The notes below the pieces were generated by a model. That model was not told the DNA's origin. It made no database searches and saw only the letters and a list, made by a program, of their open reading frames with translations. Shown here one piece after another: positions 48,472 to 62,550 of a stretch of 64,000 nt of DNA; the first letter of the stretch is position 1, and each line of letters begins with the position of its first letter. The DNA lies in NCBI RefSeq assembly GCF_046630445.1, contig NC_092338.1, positions 145,647,501 through 145,711,500 of the forward strand. The letters run 5' to 3'. Source of the DNA: Rutidosis leptorrhynchoides (Eukaryota > Streptophyta > Magnoliopsida > Asterales > Asteraceae). Position numbers and translations under genes: made by a program.

Positions 48472-48891
48472 TTGGTCAACTTATCTTTTGGAAATCTCCT
48501 TCGTGGTTTTTGTCCACTCCAATGCTCCGAATTGGGTAGCAAAATTTGGCAAGCGGTGGAATTGAAGAGTTGCTATCTTATTTGGAAAAATAGGAATCAT
48601 AGAGTTTTCAAGAAGACAAGTTGGTCACCTCCGACCGCGCTTAGTGAGATACAAGTTAAGAGCTACGAATGGGTCGCGACACGTTGCAAAGGAATAAAGA
48701 TTGAGTGGCATGATTGGCTTCACAATCCACAATGCTTGTTATCATAATGTATCTGTGCGTTATAACTAGTGTATATAGTCACATTATATAGTAGGATTCT
48801 AGCTCTGTATTCCTACGCCTTTATGTAAAAACATTGTATTGGTGCGCTTTTTCTTGAGTTAATAATATATTGCTTTTCCAAAAAAATAAAA
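48472..48891 (+). mobile_element. 5'-truncated LINE fragment with target duplication
   Basis: Encodes only the last part of a LINE ORF2 (KIWQAVELKSCYLIWKNRNH ... IEWHDWL), clearly related to the end of the LINE at 2600-2770. A 3' UTR and an A-rich tail follow. The flanking A-rich direct repeat AATAAAAAAGAAAG (48457-48471, with one extra A, and 48892-48905) is the target duplication. A classic dead-on-arrival LINE insertion. Confidence 0.85.
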
Positions 48892-48905
48892 AATAAAAAA
48901 GAAAG

Positions 48906-49755
48906 GTAAATTAGTAAATTACTCTACTCCAAGGATTCTGCGTACAATAAGTCTTTTCCTGCTATCCTCCAATTCAGCTCATGAAACTTCACCCGTATAT
49001 TGTTTTCGTGTCTGCATATATCTCACTTTATGCTAGGTTCTTATTTTCTCGTGTAGGTTTTTTGGATCCTCCCTTTGTACCCACTTATTGTATTGTTTAT
49101 GTGGTTAATAAAATTACTTGATTTTACAAACAAAAAAACTCGAGGACATGTTATGGTCTTATGGATAAGCAACTTTATTATATTTTATATTTCTTAAAAT
49201 AAAAGTTAAGTTATTATTGATTATTGATTGATATCGATATTGATTATTGATTTATACAATATAAAATTTTATTAATGTAGTAACATATATATTGTTAACA
49301 TTAGGGTGCATTTAATTTGGGTGCCTATTAAAAAGTAGTCAACTAATACTTAAATGTTTCACAATTTCAAGAAAGCATTCTAGAATTACGGCATAAAATC
49401 TGCATCACGTTGAATCTTTAACTTAAAAATACCAATAAAAAAGAATATTAGCACCTTTTATATAGTACCGCCACAATGATTCCACACACTATCCCGGCCA
49501 CTACTATACATGTTAACCACTCCAATGTTTCACGTTCTATCTCTTTTAACTAATAATATTTCAATAAGGCGTGTAAAGCGGTTAATAACGTTACCGGATA
49601 TCAACGTTTTTCTCGCATGATAACGTTCGGGAATTCATTATAGATTCATACAACAAATTACACCAACTATCAACAGTTAAACATGATTAAACACTGATAT
49701 TAAAATTAATAATTGAAAAATCGATATCAGAGAAGTTATAACATGACTAAAATAC
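48906..49755. other. Intergenic, with a likely second LINE 3' tail
   Basis: About 48960-49138 resembles a LINE 3' UTR ending in CAAACAAAAAAAC. The rest, up to the dehydrogenase stop, is AT-rich and featureless. Confidence 0.35.
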
Positions 49756-50819
49756 TTAGTTCGAAAAAGTCGTCGCGTTGCTAATGCTCACGGTGAATCC
49801 GCCATCAACGCTTAAGTTTTGTCCGCTCACATATACCGATTCATCAGAAGCTAAAAACAACGCTGCATCAGCAACATGCCTAGCCTTCAACACAACACCT
49901 TTCAAATTTCCAATCGCGCAACAGTTTGCTTCCACCTGGCTCGCATCAATGTTATATGCATTGCAAGCCAACGGGGTACCCACGCCAAACGGAGAAACAC
50001 AATTGACTCTAATCCCATAAGCCCCTAGCTCGCTACAAGCGGCCCTCATCAACCCTAGAATTGCATGTTTGGAAGTAGTGTAAGCATAGGGACCCGATCC
50101 ACCAATAGATCCAGCCACACTAGCTGTACAAATAATCGATCCATGTGTCCCTTTAGCAACCATGGCTCGAGCCGCTTGTTTGATGGTTGCAGCCATCCCA
50201 TGGACATTTACAGCCATGGTATTATCGAATGCATCAAGGTCCAAGTCTAGTAAGGTTGTCATTGGGCCCATGATCCCAGCATTACTAAAGAGAACATCTA
50301 ACGTTCCGTATTTTGTAATTGTGGTGTTGACTGCAGCTTCTACTTGCTTCTCGTCCCTAACGTCACAACGAATGTAGCATAGATTTTCGAAACCTGATGA
50401 TTGGCATGATGAAATCACTTGGTTGGCTAAGTCGTCTTGAATATCTGCTATCACAACACTTGCTCCGTTCGCAAGAAATAACCTTGCGGTTGCTTCTCCT
50501 ATGCCGCTAGCGCCACCGGTGATTAGAGCTACTTTACCTTCCAATCTGAAAATGAACACATTACATGACATCATTATATTATCATTATCATTTAGTATTT
50601 ATAAAAAAAAAGAAATATAGGCTTAAAGACTGGTATAATTGATCGGCATATAGGTGTCTTAAAAAATTGTTAGCCTATGTCAAATGTAACCTATCAAATG
50701 CGTAACATGTGTATGACCATCAAGATATTCTATTAGTTAGGCCTATATATATAAAGATGAAATGAATTGAAGTTTAACATATGCATATACCTGGGCTTGT
50801 TGTTAATAACAGGATTCAT
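49756..50819 (-). CDS. Short-chain dehydrogenase/reductase, SDR110C-like
   Basis: Two exons: 50791-50819 (MNPVINNKP plus two bases) and 49756-50545, joined by a 245-bp GT/AG intron, giving 272 aa. Taking the upstream ATG gives the normal SDR110C N-terminus; the longer single-exon start is intron-coded. It has a Rossmann fold with TGGASGIG (19-26), an acidic residue D44 after the second strand, which favours NAD over NADP, SNAG (97-100), N123, and the catalytic S152, Y165 and K169 in YxxxK. The C-terminus has the VSGQNLSVDGGFTV signature. Plant SDR110C members oxidise or reduce terpenoids, lignans, alkaloids and the abscisic-acid precursor xanthoxin; the substrate here is unknown. All catalytic residues are present, so it is probably functional and cytosolic (no transit peptide). 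Confidence 0.92.
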
Positions 50820-50929
50820 AGCAACTAGCTAGAGGAATGATGAATGAATGAGAAGTGCTTTCAAAGGATGGATATCACTGCCTCCTAAATGATCTATATG
50901 TGCATATGCTGTTGGCTCATGTTAACTAA

Positions 50930-50941
50930 TTTATTTATACT
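50930..50941 (-). promoter_or_regulatory. TATA box of the dehydrogenase gene
   Basis: On the minus strand GTATAAATAA (complement of 50931-50940) lies about 115 bp before the ATG at 50819. This implies a 5' UTR of about 80-90 nt. Confidence 0.6.
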
Positions 50942-51058
50942 ACCTAGGTAGATGAAGTGCACATGGACCTTCATTAGAATAGTGTGTATATAGTATATAT
51001 TACGAGTATTAAATAAACTAACTAGTTTAATGATCCGTGAATTCTCGGTTGGTTTAAA

Positions 51059-51188
51059 ACGATTGTTTAGAAAGATTATATTTAAACTTGGTGGAAATGT
51101 GAAGTTCATGTAATTTATAAGTTACGATTGTTTAGAAAAATTATATTTAAACTTGGTGGAAATGTGAAGTTCATATAATTTATAAGTT
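51059..51188. repeat. 65-bp tandem duplication upstream of the dehydrogenase
   Basis: 51059-51123 is repeated at 51124-51188 with two differences by eye. It lies about 240-370 bp before the dehydrogenase ATG, so within its likely upstream regulatory region. Confidence 0.85.
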
Positions 51189-52959
51189 TAGAAGATATTT
51201 CAGAATAACATGAGAAGAAAAGAGATGCATAAATGTTGGGTTGTTTTGTTGAAAAGAAATAAAACATTATGAAAGATAGGTACAAAATAACATGGAATAA
51301 CATAACATACTCATTTAAGAGAAAAATTATCTCAAAACACAATGTTTTTGATGATGAACAGAGAAAGCATCAAACAATTCAATATCACTTTCATATTGAA
51401 AAGACAAATTTAGAGACGAAAAATGCACCAACGCAAATATATAATTTAAAGAGTTTAGTATTTACTTGCATATAATCAAATTAAAGTTAATATTGCTTTA
51501 TCCATACATATATCCCACATAACCCATGATACACCCACATTATGGATCAAGTCACATGTTACCAAACCATTTACACTCTCCATGATCACTTGTAATCGGG
51601 CATTAATATTTCCACCACCATATTTACTAGATCCACCAGACTGTACTAAAATACCCTTAATGATGACTTACAAATATTTCATGTTATAATCAAATAAGGG
51701 ATATTGTTGGAATAATGACACCAAATGATGGTGGAAGAATAAAAGTTGATGGTGGAAATATCACCTCCATCTAGCGTTCTCCAGCATAATTGACGTGTAG
51801 ATCCCTTCGTCTGCCCTATCACCTTCTTTGTCAAGATTTGAAACTACAACCTTGTATAACACAACATAGTAACTAACAAATGACAAATGATCTAAAGTGG
51901 TAAATAAACACATTATACAATATTAAAGTTTAATGCAGTTTTTTTCAAATATATGTATAACCTAAAAGTTTAATACAGACCAAACATGATGTAACATATG
52001 TACCTTTCTAAATCAAAATATTTGCATAAAACACTTTAAGCATAGGACCAAAAAATAAAAGAGTATAATCTCCCGTTTATACCAACCCATACATGGAACA
52101 CTTTAAGCAATTTAGGGCCAAGTTATAACCAAAACAAAACATGCTTACTAATACTAAGAAACATACCAGTCATTTCATCGAGCATCTGGGTGCATTTAAG
52201 AGGATACATAGCTTCTTTTTAGAAAGACAAAGGATGCATACCTTTTGACTAATCTATATATTATGTCTTTAACACCAAGGAACTGAAGTAGATAAGCAGC
52301 AAACATTCTTTCTAAATCAGATATTACTCCCTGCATCATAGATTAAACTCTATTATTAACTCATTCTAATATATAAGTATATATTAACCATTGTCGTACA
52401 CCTCCATATTGTCAATAAATAAGCAACAACCCATACTAATCATACGAGACTTACCAAAACTATAATAATCATTTGTGGAACCAAAACAAACAAAACCAAA
52501 AGAAATGAAAACAGAATCCAGTTCACAAATATAAACTAACTAATAAGCCATAAAAACTTACACAATTAGAACAAACACTAACAAAGGATTCAACTACCGT
52601 TTCCTGTCCACGAAAACGCTGTAAATCTTGCTCACAAAATAAATCAAATGAAAAGTTGAAGTACACATTTAGACGATAGAATTCAATGACAAAATTTTAT
52701 AGCGCTAATCTTAACTTTAACAGTGATATTTTCCACCTTTTTCCATGTTCACCCTCCCAAGTGTAACCTTCATCAAAACATTAACTCAAACTACTACCTT
52801 TTTCCATGTTTACCTGATGTAATTTAAACAAATTTACCTGATGTTAACACATCTAGTAATCTGCTACAAGAAACTAATTTATTGTAAAACCAAGAAACTA
52901 TAATTGTTGTTAGCAGTTATTCTTCAGTATCATATGTTATAATAACTTTTAGGTCATAC
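51189..52959. other. Intergenic, no secure feature
   Basis: AT-rich. Partly self-similar TTCCACCA/TGGTGGAA patches at about 51610-51770 could form a foldback, but I could not define ends. Confidence 0.35.
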
Positions 52960-53450
52960 CATGTATCTTAAATTCTTTTGGACTTTCATCAAGCAGCTTT
53001 TATTCATTTACATATTCATCATCGAACACCGATCCTAGCCACAACCACTCGCTTGTTTAGTTCCTCCTGCATAAAAAAACCCAAACATTTTTAACAATTA
53101 AAGGTAATAATTTCAATGAATATCTACAACAACAAACAATAAAACTGTTTGTATGAATCCATTAATATTATTGCATTTTGAAAAGGAAAAACGTTGATTG
53201 ACTTACCTTGGATCGATTCTTCTTCAAAATAGGGTTCCTTTTAGTTGTGTGTGAATCGATTAACAAGAATCGATTATTGCAAAATTCTACAACAACACCT
53301 AATTAAAGGCGACTGATGAGCAGGTGATTGAATTACGAAGATATCGATTTGATTATAATGGTGTTTCTTCTTGAATCGATCTCCATTCTCAATTGATCCG
53401 TTCCAACATAATAGATTGTGACTGACAAAAACTAAAAACCTAAAAAGCAT
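52960..53450 (-). ncRNA. Candidate spliced non-coding transcript (splice signals only)
   Basis: A very good donor CCAAG/GTAAGT (exon edge 53217) and acceptor TTTTTATGCAG/GAGG (exon edge 53066) bound a 150-bp intron. A further donor CATG/GTATGA follows at 52960. Neither exon carries a sustained frame. This could be the 5' UTR of a gene further left or a long non-coding RNA. Expression evidence is needed to call it. Confidence 0.25.
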
Positions 53451-54032
53451 TTACTTTTATTATATAAACAAAACCTATCAATAATAATAGATCTGATTTA
53501 AGATGGTGATGAAATTGTATGATGATGAAACCCTAATTGCGATTTTAGAGATTAGGGTTATATACTATTAAAAAATATAAACACGGCTGAGTCTTTTCTT
53601 TTTTGTTAATTTTTTACAATTTAATTAATTGGTGTTAATGAAATCATCATCGAAGATATTTAGATTTTTTTATTTTTTTTTTGAATTTTTTAATGAAATA
53701 AAAAATTTATTCATGTCATTATTTTAGGATTTTAATAGAATCTATGGATGCAAGTAAACCTTTTCTTTTAAAGACTACACTAATTCCGGCGATAATATGT
53801 AAACAACCATTTTTATTATGTAGACAACCAATAATCATGCTTTACAGTATTGTATTGTATAACACTTTAAAATATATCAATCTCTAATTTATATTAGACC
53901 ACTCTTATCCATAACACCTGTAATGGAACTACATTACTGCCACATCAGCGCCACCTCGACAACTTCTTCCTTTCACATTACCAACCACATTCACTAACAT
54001 CCATCACACCAACCACATTGACCCCACTTTCA
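53451..54032. other. Intergenic, nothing seen
   Basis: AT-rich spacer before the ATT microsatellite. Confidence 0.4.
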
Positions 54033-54036
54033 ATAA

Positions 54037-54110
<74 letters not shown>
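54033..54110. repeat. (ATT)n microsatellite
   Basis: About 25 near-perfect ATT units. Confidence 0.95.
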
Positions 54111-54111
<1 letters not shown>

Positions 54112-54543
54112 TTAACGGATATATTCTCCATTCTGGTCCAACACCCAACGTCCAAGTAAATGTCGATACACAACGAAATGCACGAGGGTTGATTCAACGT
54201 CGTCCCTACGGCGACCGCTAACATCGGCGTCCCTCAACCGCACGGTAATCGACGCTCCAACGGCAGGGGCGATGTGAATAGTCTTAGGAGTAACTTTTTA
54301 GTTGAATTGGAGTTAAACACTTAAATTTGTTAAATACTTCAATTTGAAGAGATTAAGTAAAATAACTAAAGATATAGGCTTCCTCAAACTTGAAAGTCTC
54401 TACACTTAAGTTGATCGCATAATATAGAGTTAATTAATTATATTATTAAATATTAATTATTGTGATTTATCCAAAATTATATCGGTCATCTTATTCCTCT
54501 TAAAATTATAGCGGAAGTTTCTATGGTTTTTAAATTACACACC
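54111..54543. other. Intergenic with a GC-richer patch
   Basis: About 54140-54280 is richer in CG than its surroundings and contains many CGTC and CGAC words. No frame is recognised. Confidence 0.35.
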
Positions 54544-54558
54544 GGTGGTCCCATTTTA

Positions 54559-54706
54559 TTTTATTTTATTTTATTTGGAGCAAAAACGATAAACTTATAT
54601 AACTAAATAAGAGTTCATCAAAAAGATGAAAAATTTATGAAACATACAAAAACTGAAAAAACCTCAAAGCTAAACTAACAACAACCTGACATAAGCTCAC
54701 GACAAA
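54559..54706 (-). mobile_element. Short LINE 3'-end insertion with exact 15-bp target duplication
   Basis: A 148-bp insert bounded by the 15-bp direct repeat GGTGGTCCCATTTTA (54544-54558 and 54707-54721). Read on the minus strand it ends in an (AAATA)n-type tail. The 3' part resembles the end of the remnant at 6667-7680. Confidence 0.85.
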
Positions 54707-54721
54707 GGTGGTCCCATTTTA

Positions 54722-55071
54722 ACTTCTACTTTTTTTTTACCATTAATTAAGCTATTTTTTTTTTTTTGGCAAAAAAACAAAAAATATATAAATATGATCA
54801 AACCAAACCATCAAAATAAAGGCTTGGCCCATTACAAAATGAAGCCTTATACGAGTCCATTACAATCTTGGATTCAAGGCTTACAAGAGTACAAATTGGA
54901 AGCTCCTAAAAAACAGAAAACATATAACAAGTAATAGCATCTCTAGCTTCAGGAATATTGTTTATAGCAAGATCCATGTGTTTGAAACCCTTAAGTAAAA
55001 TCTATGTGTTTGAAACCCTTAAGTAAAATCGATGAGGATATAATAACTTTGTGTTCTGATGTGCGGAGAGG
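54722..55071 (-). mobile_element. Probable further retroposon tail
   Basis: A poly-T run (about 54753-54766) followed by GGCAAAAAAACAAAAAATATATAA looks like the minus-strand 3' end of another LINE. Its 5' limit is unclear. A near-exact tandem repeat of about 37 bp (GTGTTTGAAACCCTTAAGTAAAATC...) lies at about 54970-55030. Confidence 0.4.
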
Positions 55072-56313
55072 TGTATACGAAATAGTTATATATTTATTAC
55101 TAGGAAATACTATTAAATACGATACAATTTTACACAAGATATTTATTTATTTATAGAATGGATATACCTAAACCTTGCTACAACACTTATAGGCAGTGTA
55201 CCTAATCGTACAGTATTATAGTTTTTAGTAAGTCCGGTTCGTTCCACAGGGAGCTAGCCAAGTTTAACGCTATATTTTTAAAAACTATATTTGTATAAAT
55301 ATAAATATAAGTAGTATTATTATTACAAAATGGGGGATTTTACCGTTTAATGACCGGTTTGTCGATTTAAAACTTTAGTCGCAGTTAAAACCTAATGTAA
55401 AATATTAAATATATAAAAGAATTAATTTAAAGCGTAAAGTAAATAACAATAATTAAAGTGCGATAAATTAAAGTGCGATAAATAAAATGACAATAAATAA
55501 AGTTGCAATAATTAAAAAGTGCAATAATTAAAATGACAATAAATTAAAGTGCGATAATTAAAAGTGCAATTAAATATGAAATAAAGGAATTATGCTTATT
55601 TAAACTTCCGTAATCATGATGTTTGACGTGTTGATTTTAGTTTATTACCATGGGTTAATTGTCCTTTGTCCTGGATTATTCAATATGTCTATCTGGTTTT
55701 TGTCCATAACAGTCCATCAGTCATAAATATAAAGTGCGAGTGTCCTCGTCAAATTATCCTTATATCCGAAGTCAAATATTCCAACTAATTGGGGGCTTAA
55801 ACTATAATTACACCAATTTTCCTTGTATGTAATTCACCCCTGTTTTAATAAGTCCATTAACTATTAATTCATTCTCGTGTCCGGTTAAATGAACGATTAT
55901 TAGTACTTATAAATATCCCGCTCATCGTGTCCGATCGAGTGTATATGGTTATTTATAGGTACGTTCAATTGTAAATCTTTATATTAAATTAACAAACTAT
56001 CATTTAATTAAACAAATATAAAGTCCATTAGTAGCCCATAGTCTAATTTCCACAAGTGTCGTTCTTTTGTCCAAACCCCAATTATGGTACAAAGCCCAAT
56101 TACCCAATTTTAATATTTAGCCCAACATCATGATTACTTCGATTTAAATAAGCATAATAATAACTTAGCTACGAGACATTAATTTAAAAAGGTTGAACAT
56201 AACTTACAATGATTAATAATAGCGTAGCGTTACACGGACAGAATTTCGACTTACACCCTTACAACATTCGCTAACATACCCTTATTATTATTAAAATTAA
56301 AATTAAAATTAAA

Positions 56314-56405
<92 letters not shown>

Positions 56406-56598
56406 CGTTGATAGATAGAGAAGAGAAAAGATGTCTTTTGTTCGACCAAAACTGCGAAATTTATAGGACCTGACCCAAAATTTGGGGCCATGCGATCGCA
56501 TGGATTTTGCACCTCCAGGCCATGCGAGCGCATGGAGCAGGAATCCAGCTTACATACTTTTGTTTGTTTATTTGTCGACGGTGTTATTAAATAATATA

Positions 56599-56642
<44 letters not shown>

Positions 56643-57032
56643 AAAGAATTAATTATATATTATATTATATTCATGTGCATAGTTGACTTGTAATTTTTAG
56701 TCCGTTGCGTCGAGCGTTGAGAGTTGACTCTGGTCCCGGTTCCGGATTTTCGAACGTCCTTGCGTACTATTTAATATCTTGTACTTTGCATTTTGCGTCT
56801 TGTACTCTTGTAATTTTGAGACGTTTCTCATCAATAATTTGAACCACTTTGATTGTACTTTGTACTTTTGAGCTTTTTGGTCGTTTGCGTCATCAATTCG
56901 TCGAATCTGTCTTTTGTCTTCACCTTTTATTATTTAAACGAATATCACTTGTAAATAGAACAATTGCAACTAAAAGTTTGTCTTTCTTGAGGGATAATGC
57001 TATGAAATATATGTTCATTTTTAGCATTATCA
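55072..57032 (-). repeat. 3' LTR of the Athila-type element
   Basis: About 1.96 kb, bounded by TG and CA (outer TGTATACGAAAT; inner TGATAATGCTAAAA in the minus sense). A purine-biased CTCAAGTGTGATAATATT sequence lies before the inner end. It holds a CCATGCGATCGCATGG palindrome (56490-56505), a related variant (56519-56534) and (TA)n runs. With only one LTR in the window the ends are inferred from the family pattern. Confidence 0.65.
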
Positions 57033-59175
57033 AATATTATCACACTTGAGCGTTGCTTGTCCTCAAGCAATATAGTCTTGAAATTAAACTTTACTAGAAT
57101 CACTTCTTTATTCTTCACACTTTGTACATTAGTGATTTTAATACGGCGGTATGAACAATGATAGTAACGTTGTGGTTTATAGTCCGACATGACTATGAAA
57201 ATTTAGATCCTTTAGGAAATTGGATCTTTATGAAAATATTTGATCTTTTGAAAATTCAATCTAGCTTTTACCCTAGATAAGTTTTCCGGAATAACCCTTC
57301 ACCGGTGTTTGCAAAATATTTTTGTGGGTTTTGTGGGTTTCAGATTTGAAAATTTTAGCTCAAAACTTGCGGTTTTGTGTCACCCACTTTCTAACCTTGT
57401 ATTGAGGAAGCAACACGTCCAGTATACTTGCTCCGTATATTACCTTTCGGTAAACTACCGTCCGGTTGTAAAGGAAAGCGTTGAACAAGCAACTGTTGAG
57501 GCAATGTCCCGTGACATGCTTTTAATTTTGGTCTATTTCGTGTCGGATGCAATTACTATCCTTTGTAGGAGCAATAGTAAAGATCACCCTATAGTTTTTT
57601 TTCGGTCTGGCACAAGGTCCTGTCTTCGACCATGCTATGCAACCACCGTTCTTACGGTTGACACCCGATTTGGTTCAGGTGACCTAATGAATTTCAGGTG
57701 AATTTCTAGGATTTTACGTTCAATGGTAATGAACGCATTGAAAATGGGTTTTCAGAAAACAAATCGGTTTGTAATTTGATCAAAATATTTTCTCGTTCAA
57801 GCTCGAGTTTAGATATCATCGAATTCCATGAGTTCGAATTCTCAATCTTTAAGGTCAATCTCAATGATTGAGTAATATCAGTCTTAAAAGCTGATTTTTG
57901 ATCTTTAAGGAGATTATCCTTTCTGGGGATCTGATTCATTAGTCTTATCAAGCTAATTTGCACGGCGCCCTCCCTATTTTACGAGACAGATCCTCTCATG
58001 GTTAGGATAAGTCTGATCACTTGGCGACCTCGTTTGATGCTGAGGTCCGTGGATTTCCAGCTGATTTTCGAGAAAACTTTTCAAGATTTTTTGTAGACTC
58101 TACAACTGGTCTGGACGACAACTTCCTGACCTAAATTAAGAAGCGCGTGTCTTTTTCGGAAGACTTTACTTCCTTTTAATGATGGAATTGATTCATCGTG
58201 TAGATCCATCGTTCTTTCAAATATATTACAATTTACCGGGTAAAACGGTTAATTTTGTCCAAGACAAAAGTATCTTCAATTATTTATACAAAAATATGTT
58301 ATATATGTTCTAAATAACTTGGTAAATTTTTCCCACACTTGGCTTTTATTTTCCTTTCTTTGCCTTTTTATTGTCCTCTATTTCATTTTAAATGAATTCT
58401 AACATTTTGGGTTGTTTCTCAATTTATGTCCTTTCTGAGGTAACAATAATTTCGGTGTTAACACCTAGTGTTATCGCTCATAAATTTGTATAAACATGAT
58501 TTTGAGTTCATTTAATTGAAAATTTTGAAAATTTTTACTAGAATTGGGTAGTCAGTATATAAGACTAGAGCTGTTCTTTATTATCAGAGAGTACTAGATT
58601 CTAATACAACTACTGCGTTACTAGTATTTTTAATGGTAACCAAGTGTATAAGTCAAAAATTTTAAAAATCCTAAAGATTTTAACCCCTTCCCACACTTAA
58701 GATCTTGCAATGCCCTAATTTGCAAGAAATCAGTACCAATTTAAATTATTGAGGGTGATTAGCGTAGAAAAATGATTAAATTTTATCAAATTTTCCAAAC
58801 ATATTGGCGTTTGTTTGCTGAATGATAAATGGTGCACATCATTTGTTCATTCCGTCTTGTTGTTACATCACATTTGTTTTTCGTTTTGTCGTCAAAATTA
58901 GTAGCTTTTGTTGAACTTAATGTCAGTCTTTGAAAATGCGCTGTTTTACCCTGTTGTGTATATGAAATATAATACATACAATACAAATATAAACATGCAT
59001 GGTAATTTGAAATGGGACTTAAAATCCCACTTTCAAATCAAATATGAAATATTAGTACAACATAATAAAAATATTAAACTTACATAAAAGTATCAATATT
59101 GTATGTTTAAACATAAATAAATAAAAATAAAAAGAAAAAGAAATAAAAATCACAAAAATCACCAACAGAACTATA
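57033..59175 (-). mobile_element. Athila 3' non-coding region
   Basis: Between the env-position ORF and the 3' LTR. Short frames only (for example 57706-57963, charged and helical). It contains the 84-bp module shared with the SIRE element at 58537-58620. Confidence 0.6.
58537..58620 (-). repeat. 84-bp module shared with the SIRE element
   Basis: On the minus strand it matches 33625-33708 at 79 of 84 positions by eye, without gaps. The flanking sequence on either side is unrelated. Confidence 0.9.
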
Positions 59176-60225
59176 TCAATCTGGATAGGGGTTCCAGTTC
59201 ATGTCGTCGGGCGGGTTCCATGGTTGGTTATAGGTGTACTGATAGGCCTGGTTTGGGTCGTAGAGAGTAAATGGTGGTCGCATATCGGGCTGGTGTGGAG
59301 GATAGTAAGCAGGTCGGGTCGGTACATAGTGATCCTGAGGTGATAGCTGGCTCATGATCTGATGCTGATGATAATGCCGTCTATCATGCTGTTGTTGCCT
59401 GGAATGCTCGTACTCATTCCGGGCTTGCCACTGCTCGTACCGACTATGTCTATCCTGGTTTGTCATTTCTACCTCATCTATACGCTGGTAGACGTCAGTC
59501 ATAGCCTCCCTAATGACATCCCTAATGTCATCTGCTTCCTCCATTTCCTCATCTGAACCTCTCTCTACCTGTGGATGACGACCAACATATGGTACTGCCT
59601 GATTGCGTCTGCTTTTCAATACCTTAGCACCCTGATAGACCTTCAATCCTAAAGTATCATCCTGTTCCCTACATACCACAAGTAGACCCCCTTGATCCCT
59701 ATCTACACCCAAATACTCTCCAATGAGAGTAACAAAAATACCTCCTCCTATTATTCCCCCGTCCTGTATTCCTACTACCACTTTGGATAGATAAAAACCA
59801 ACACAGTAGGGGATATTAACAAAGCTTCTAGTGTTTCGAATACACTTAAGGGAAAATAAGTCATGTAAGGTCATCTTCTCCTTGTTTTTACCTCTTTGTG
59901 TAATCGAATTAGCTAAAAATCTATGTATAATACATAGCTCTGCTTTGTTAACATCTAAATAGGAGTGTCTTCCTCCCAGCAAAAAAACATTATAATTTGA
60001 CATACGCCTCCAGACGGCGTTCGCGTCAAAATTCCTATCTACCCTTTCGCCATGATAAATCAAATTCATACAATCAGGTAGTAGTAATTCACCAGGAGTG
60101 TAAATCTGTAAAGCCCTGGCCATATCTAGCATGGACATCCTGTACATCCTACGGCCAAGTATAAATCTAAGAAAACTTCTATCATCTAACCTAACTACAT
60201 CCGCATTAAGTGAAATAGTACTCAT
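59176..60225 (-). CDS. Athila ORF1-like / env-position protein
   Basis: Open frame of about 349 residues. The first 200 are globular and match my memory of the ATHILA ORF-1 family: LRFILGRRMYRMSM, ARALQIYTPGELLLP, then a hydrophobic glycine-rich patch GGIIGGGIFVTLIGEY. The C-terminal 120 residues are low-complexity and rich in His, Gln, Tyr and Pro. No signal peptide is seen. A further related stretch lies just upstream (about 60230-60540). Role unknown; the element as a whole looks broken. Confidence 0.7.
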   Translation of the reverse strand: MSTISLNADVVRLDDRSFLRFILGRRMYRMSMLDMARALQIYTPGELLLPDCMNLIYHGERVDRNFDANAVWRRMSNYNVFLLGGRHSYLDVNKAELCIIHRFLANSITQRGKNKEKMTLHDLFSLKCIRNTRSFVNIPYCVGFYLSKVVVGIQDGGIIGGGIFVTLIGEYLGVDRDQGGLLVVCREQDDTLGLKVYQGAKVLKSRRNQAVPYVGRHPQVERGSDEEMEEADDIRDVIREAMTDVYQRIDEVEMTNQDRHSRYEQWQARNEYEHSRQQQHDRRHYHQHQIMSQLSPQDHYVPTRPAYYPPHQPDMRPPFTLYDPNQAYQYTYNQPWNPPDDMNWNPYPD

Positions 60226-60540
60226 AAGCTCAACACACCATTCCTTATATACATGCCTACGAATGGTGAATAAACGTTCCTAATCAGGAAAAGAAGAGCT
60301 GCCATACCTTTAGATCAGATGCAGTCTAACTGAGTTAGCTAGTTGGACCCTTTCCAAAGGCTCCCAATCGATTACCCTCGGCACTTCTACATTTTTCGTT
60401 ACCAGTTTGAATTTGTTACTTTGATACGTCGGGTAATCTCTCCAACTTTGATCAAATCTCAGATTAGGATGCAACTTCATGAATCGTTGGGTGTTCTACT
60501 ATCGGATGAATCAGAAAAATTACGTAGGCATTAACATATC

Positions 60541-62550
<2,010 letters not shown>

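Noticed and set aside
57309-57701. 130-residue plus-strand frame
   Set aside because: Opposite to the Athila element's sense, no recognisable domain.
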